In this document: positions 7,552 through 8,785 of the stretch, one piece after another | How positions within the stretch are numbered: the first letter of the stretch is position 1 | Layout of the letters: every line of letters starts with the position of its first letter | NCBI GenBank assembly: GCA_002409455.1 | Contig: DHNI01000006.1 | Location: 1 to 8,785 of the forward strand | Direction: 5' to 3' | From: Firmicutes bacterium UBA5420 | GTDB lineage: Bacteria > Bacillota > Limnochordia > Darwinibacteriales > Darwinibacteriaceae | Length of the DNA: 8,785 nucleotides | Translations under genes and position numbers: made by a program | The notes under the pieces: model-generated | Told to the model about the DNA's origin: nothing | Database searches by the model: none | What the model saw: only the letters and a program-made list of their open reading frames with translations

Positions 7552-7643
7552 TAGATCCCTTTTGGAAGGAACAGTGCTCTTGGCGCTGTACCCTACAGAC
7601 GATAACCGCCTAGGGATTATCTTCTCCCCTGCGGGAGACTATA
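7552..7643 (-). other. 3' untranslated region of rplL with small stem-loops
   Basis: No gene is visible here. Three short stems follow the rplL stop: TCTCCC/GGGAGA with a 4-base loop (7623-7638), GATAA..CC/GG..TTATC with one bulged base (7601-7621), and CTGTA/TACAG with a 3-base loop (7586-7598). None carries a U-tract. The rsmC-like methyltransferase gene found here in Bacillus (ybxB) is absent. Confidence 0.55.
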
Positions 7644-8012
7644 TTACTTAATTTCTACGGATGCTCCAGCTTCCTCTAACTTGGCCTTTACTTCTTCAGC
7701 CAATTCTTTGGAAACGCCTTCTTTTACTGGGTTTGGAGCGTTGTCAACGAGTTCCTTAGCTTCTTTGAGTCCTAAGGCGGTGAGTTCGCGAACAACCTTA
7801 ATTACGTTAATCTTCTTCTCGCCAGGACCGGTAAGGATTACATCAAACTCAGTTTTCTCTTCCACAGCTTCAGCAGCGGCAACAGGGCCTGCAGCTACGG
7901 CCACAGGTGCAGCGGCGGATACGCCGAATTTCTCTTCCATTGCTTTGACCAATTCGCTAAGTTCTAAAACAGTCATATTCTCAATTGCTTGTAAAATGTC
8001 TTCTCTTGTCAT
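7644..8012 (-). CDS. rplL: 50S ribosomal protein L7/L12
   Basis: This is the 122-residue stalk protein, present as several dimers on L10, which recruits and stimulates the GTPase translation factors. Residues 1-30 are the helical N-terminal dimerisation domain (ending in MEEKFGVS). Residues 31-52 are a flexible Ala/Pro/Val-rich hinge. Residues 54-122 are the globular factor-binding domain, with the signature KKINVIKVVREL and GLKEAKELVD at about 66-90. Length is normal for the family. The start is ATG, 9 bases after AGGAGG in AAGGAGGG (8021-8028). It lies 26 bases downstream of rplJ and is surely cotranscribed with it; the very strong ribosome site fits the need for several L12 copies per L10. 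Confidence 0.98.
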   Translation of the reverse strand: MTREDILQAIENMTVLELSELVKAMEEKFGVSAAAPVAVAAGPVAAAEAVEEKTEFDVILTGPGEKKINVIKVVRELTALGLKEAKELVDNAPNPVKEGVSKELAEEVKAKLEEAGASVEIK

Positions 8013-8020
8013 TTTTAATA

Positions 8021-8028
8021 CCCTCCTT
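8021..8028 (-). promoter_or_regulatory. Shine-Dalgarno of rplL
   Basis: The transcript strand reads AAGGAGGG with 9 bases from the AGGAGG core to the ATG at 8012. It lies wholly in the 26-base gap after the rplJ stop. Confidence 0.85.
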
Positions 8029-8038
8029 AAGGATGCGT

Positions 8039-8563
8039 TTATGCACTTGCTTCTTTTTGTTCTTTCACTGCATTTAGGGCATACACAACATTGCGGATGT
8101 TACCCTGCAAGACGTTGACCATGCCAGCTATAGGTGCTTGCATTCCGCGAACTACCATGGACAGAAGTACGTCTCTGCTCGGCAAATTTGCTAGGTTTGC
8201 TACGCCTTCAGGACCAACGATTTGTCCTTCAACAACTCCACCTTTGATTTCCAGTGCCTTGTTCTTCTTTGCAAACTCACTAATAATCTTTGCTGGAGCC
8301 ACGGGGTCATCATAGCCAAAGGCAAAAGCGGTAGGGCCGTTTAAGAGTGGAACTAAGTCTTCCATTTTCGTCTCTTGCGCCGCCAAAATACTTAGGGTGT
8401 TCTTAAAAACCTTGTATTCTACTCCCGCTTCTCTAAGCTCTTTACGCAATGCAGTCATCTCACCGGCGTTCAAGCCACGATAATCAGTGAGAACTGCTCC
8501 CTGCATCTTAGAAAAACGTTCTTGGATTTCCTCAACCATTGCCACTTTCTCGGGTCGTGCCAT
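8039..8563 (-). CDS. rplJ: 50S ribosomal protein L10
   Basis: L10 anchors the L7/L12 dimers to 23S rRNA at the base of the stalk. In many bacteria the L10-L12 complex also binds its own mRNA leader. The protein is 174 residues, slightly longer than the roughly 166 I recall for Bacillus. The N-terminal RNA-binding domain shows LTDYRGL at 25-31 and YKVFKNTL at 50-57. The segment from about 129 on is the long helix that binds L12 dimers. I choose ATG 8563-8561 because the consensus site AAGGAGGTGA lies 7 bases before it. The in-frame TTG at 8581 overlaps that site and cannot be the start. It is the first gene of the rplJL unit here; an upstream rplA is expected but lies outside the window. Confidence 0.98.
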   Translation of the reverse strand: MARPEKVAMVEEIQERFSKMQGAVLTDYRGLNAGEMTALRKELREAGVEYKVFKNTLSILAAQETKMEDLVPLLNGPTAFAFGYDDPVAPAKIISEFAKKNKALEIKGGVVEGQIVGPEGVANLANLPSRDVLLSMVVRGMQAPIAGMVNVLQGNIRNVVYALNAVKEQKEASA

Positions 8564-8567
8564 CGTT

Positions 8568-8577
8568 TCACCTCCTT
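8568..8577 (-). promoter_or_regulatory. Shine-Dalgarno of rplJ, decides the ATG start
   Basis: AAGGAGGTGA is a full-length match to the anti-Shine-Dalgarno sequence. Its AGGAGG core is 7 bases from the ATG at 8563. The leader terminator ends about 8 bases upstream of it. Confidence 0.9.
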
Positions 8578-8584
8578 GCAATAC

Positions 8585-8616
8585 AAAAAGGATCTACCGC
8601 AGCAAGGCGGAGATCC
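8585..8616 (-). terminator. Intrinsic terminator (attenuator) in the rplJ leader
   Basis: GGATCT (8616-8611) pairs with AGATCC (8595-8590), and CCGC (8610-8607) with GCGG (8600-8597). One bulged base interrupts this 10-bp stem, which has a 6-base loop and is followed by UUUUU (8589-8585). It lies between the L10 leader core and the rplJ ribosome site, so it can stop transcription before rplJ. Confidence 0.85.
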
Positions 8617-8715
8617 CATGATCGCATTTTCAATGCTTTCGAAGATGACATAACAAAGACCCTTCGAACCACTTTCTCCAACCTCGGTAGGCGTAGCGTA
8701 TGCTACTTTACGTCT
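8585..8715 (-). ncRNA. L10 (rplJ) leader, autoregulatory RNA
   Basis: The transcript carries CCTACCGAGG (8691-8682), a motif that from memory is a hallmark of the L10 leader bound by the L10-L12 complex. Just before it is a GTAGC/GCTAC hairpin with a 4-base loop (about 8706-8693). It is followed by a TTCGAAG/CTTCGAA stem (8668-8662 with 8644-8638), a small GCATT/AATGC hairpin (8636-8624), and then the terminator. In B. subtilis L10-L12 is reported to act on this leader by transcription attenuation, and the order of parts here fits. The 5' boundary is uncertain. Confidence 0.7.
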
Positions 8716-8744
8716 CCAGTTTTGAGCTCTAAGCTCCAAACTAG
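8716..8744 (-). promoter_or_regulatory. Stem-loop upstream of the L10 leader core
   Basis: Twelve pairs form around a UAG loop, interrupted by a single G-A mismatch (8737 with 8723); one pair is U-G. It could be part of the L10 leader's basal structure or a separate element. No U-tract follows. Confidence 0.55.
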
Positions 8745-8745
8745 T

Positions 8746-8779
8746 GCAGAATTTGGAGGATATATCCGGAAAATTCTGC
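8746..8779 (-). promoter_or_regulatory. Long inverted repeat at the start of the rplJ upstream region
   Basis: GCAGAATTT (8779-8771) pairs perfectly with AAATTCTGC (8754-8746). Inside, a symmetric TCC/TCC internal loop leads to a GGA/TCC stem with a TATA loop. It lacks a U-tract, so it is not a standard terminator of the gene upstream. No promoter with good -35 and -10 boxes is visible between here and rplJ, so transcription probably enters from outside the window. Confidence 0.6.
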
Positions 8780-8785
8780 TTGTCT

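Noticed and set aside
7681..8118. 145-codon open frame on the plus strand opposite rplL and the rplJ 3' end
   Set aside because: It is antisense to two certain genes. Its composition (Ser/Thr/Ala-rich) is what the reverse of an Ala/Glu/Lys-rich gene gives, and it has no recognisable domain.
8470..8739. 89-codon frame overlapping the rplJ leader and the rplJ 5' end
   Set aside because: It runs through the structured L10 leader and its terminator and overlaps rplJ in another frame. No family resemblance is visible.

Overview
The window holds the 3' part of the ribosomal-protein/RNA-polymerase gene cluster of a bacterium, all on the minus strand. In transcription order (right to left) it reads: rplJ leader, rplJ (L10), rplL (L7/L12), a roughly 395-base non-coding gap, rpoB (beta), rpoC (beta'). 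Both polymerase genes are complete; the rpoC stop codon is the first three bases of the window. The proteins look like those of Bacillota (Firmicutes). Beta and beta' lack the large lineage insertions of Proteobacteria, the beta' N-terminus MLDVNNF is near-identical to that of Bacillus, all four genes have strong AAGGAGG Shine-Dalgarno sites, and both polymerase genes start at TTG. A clostridia-like member is my best guess; I cannot name a genus.

Regulatory layout: upstream of rplJ (8564-8785) lies a structured leader that matches the L10 leader arrangement, with a CCUACCGAGG core and an intrinsic terminator placed just before the rplJ Shine-Dalgarno. This fits autogenous attenuation by L10-L12. 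Two further stem-loops sit upstream of the core. After rplL come several small hairpins and a 12-bp perfect stem that can act as a terminator. The gap then carries a very good sigma-A promoter (TTGACA, 17 bp, TATCAT, with extended -10) for rpoBC, followed by a leader of about 170 bases that contains an attenuator-like hairpin. RplJL and rpoBC therefore appear to be separately controlled, with possible readthrough between them.

The genes work together in core gene expression: L10 and L7/L12 form the ribosomal stalk that recruits translation factors, and beta and beta' form the catalytic cleft of RNA polymerase. All catalytic and zinc-binding residues that I checked are present. The main oddity is the C-terminus of beta: an extension of about 120 residues, ending in 71 residues of which 44 are Asp or Glu, partly built from a tandem (L/V)DDD repeat. 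I see no mobile elements, CRISPR, tRNA or rRNA genes, and no clearly undescribed multi-gene system. The interesting material is the beta tail and the non-coding control regions.
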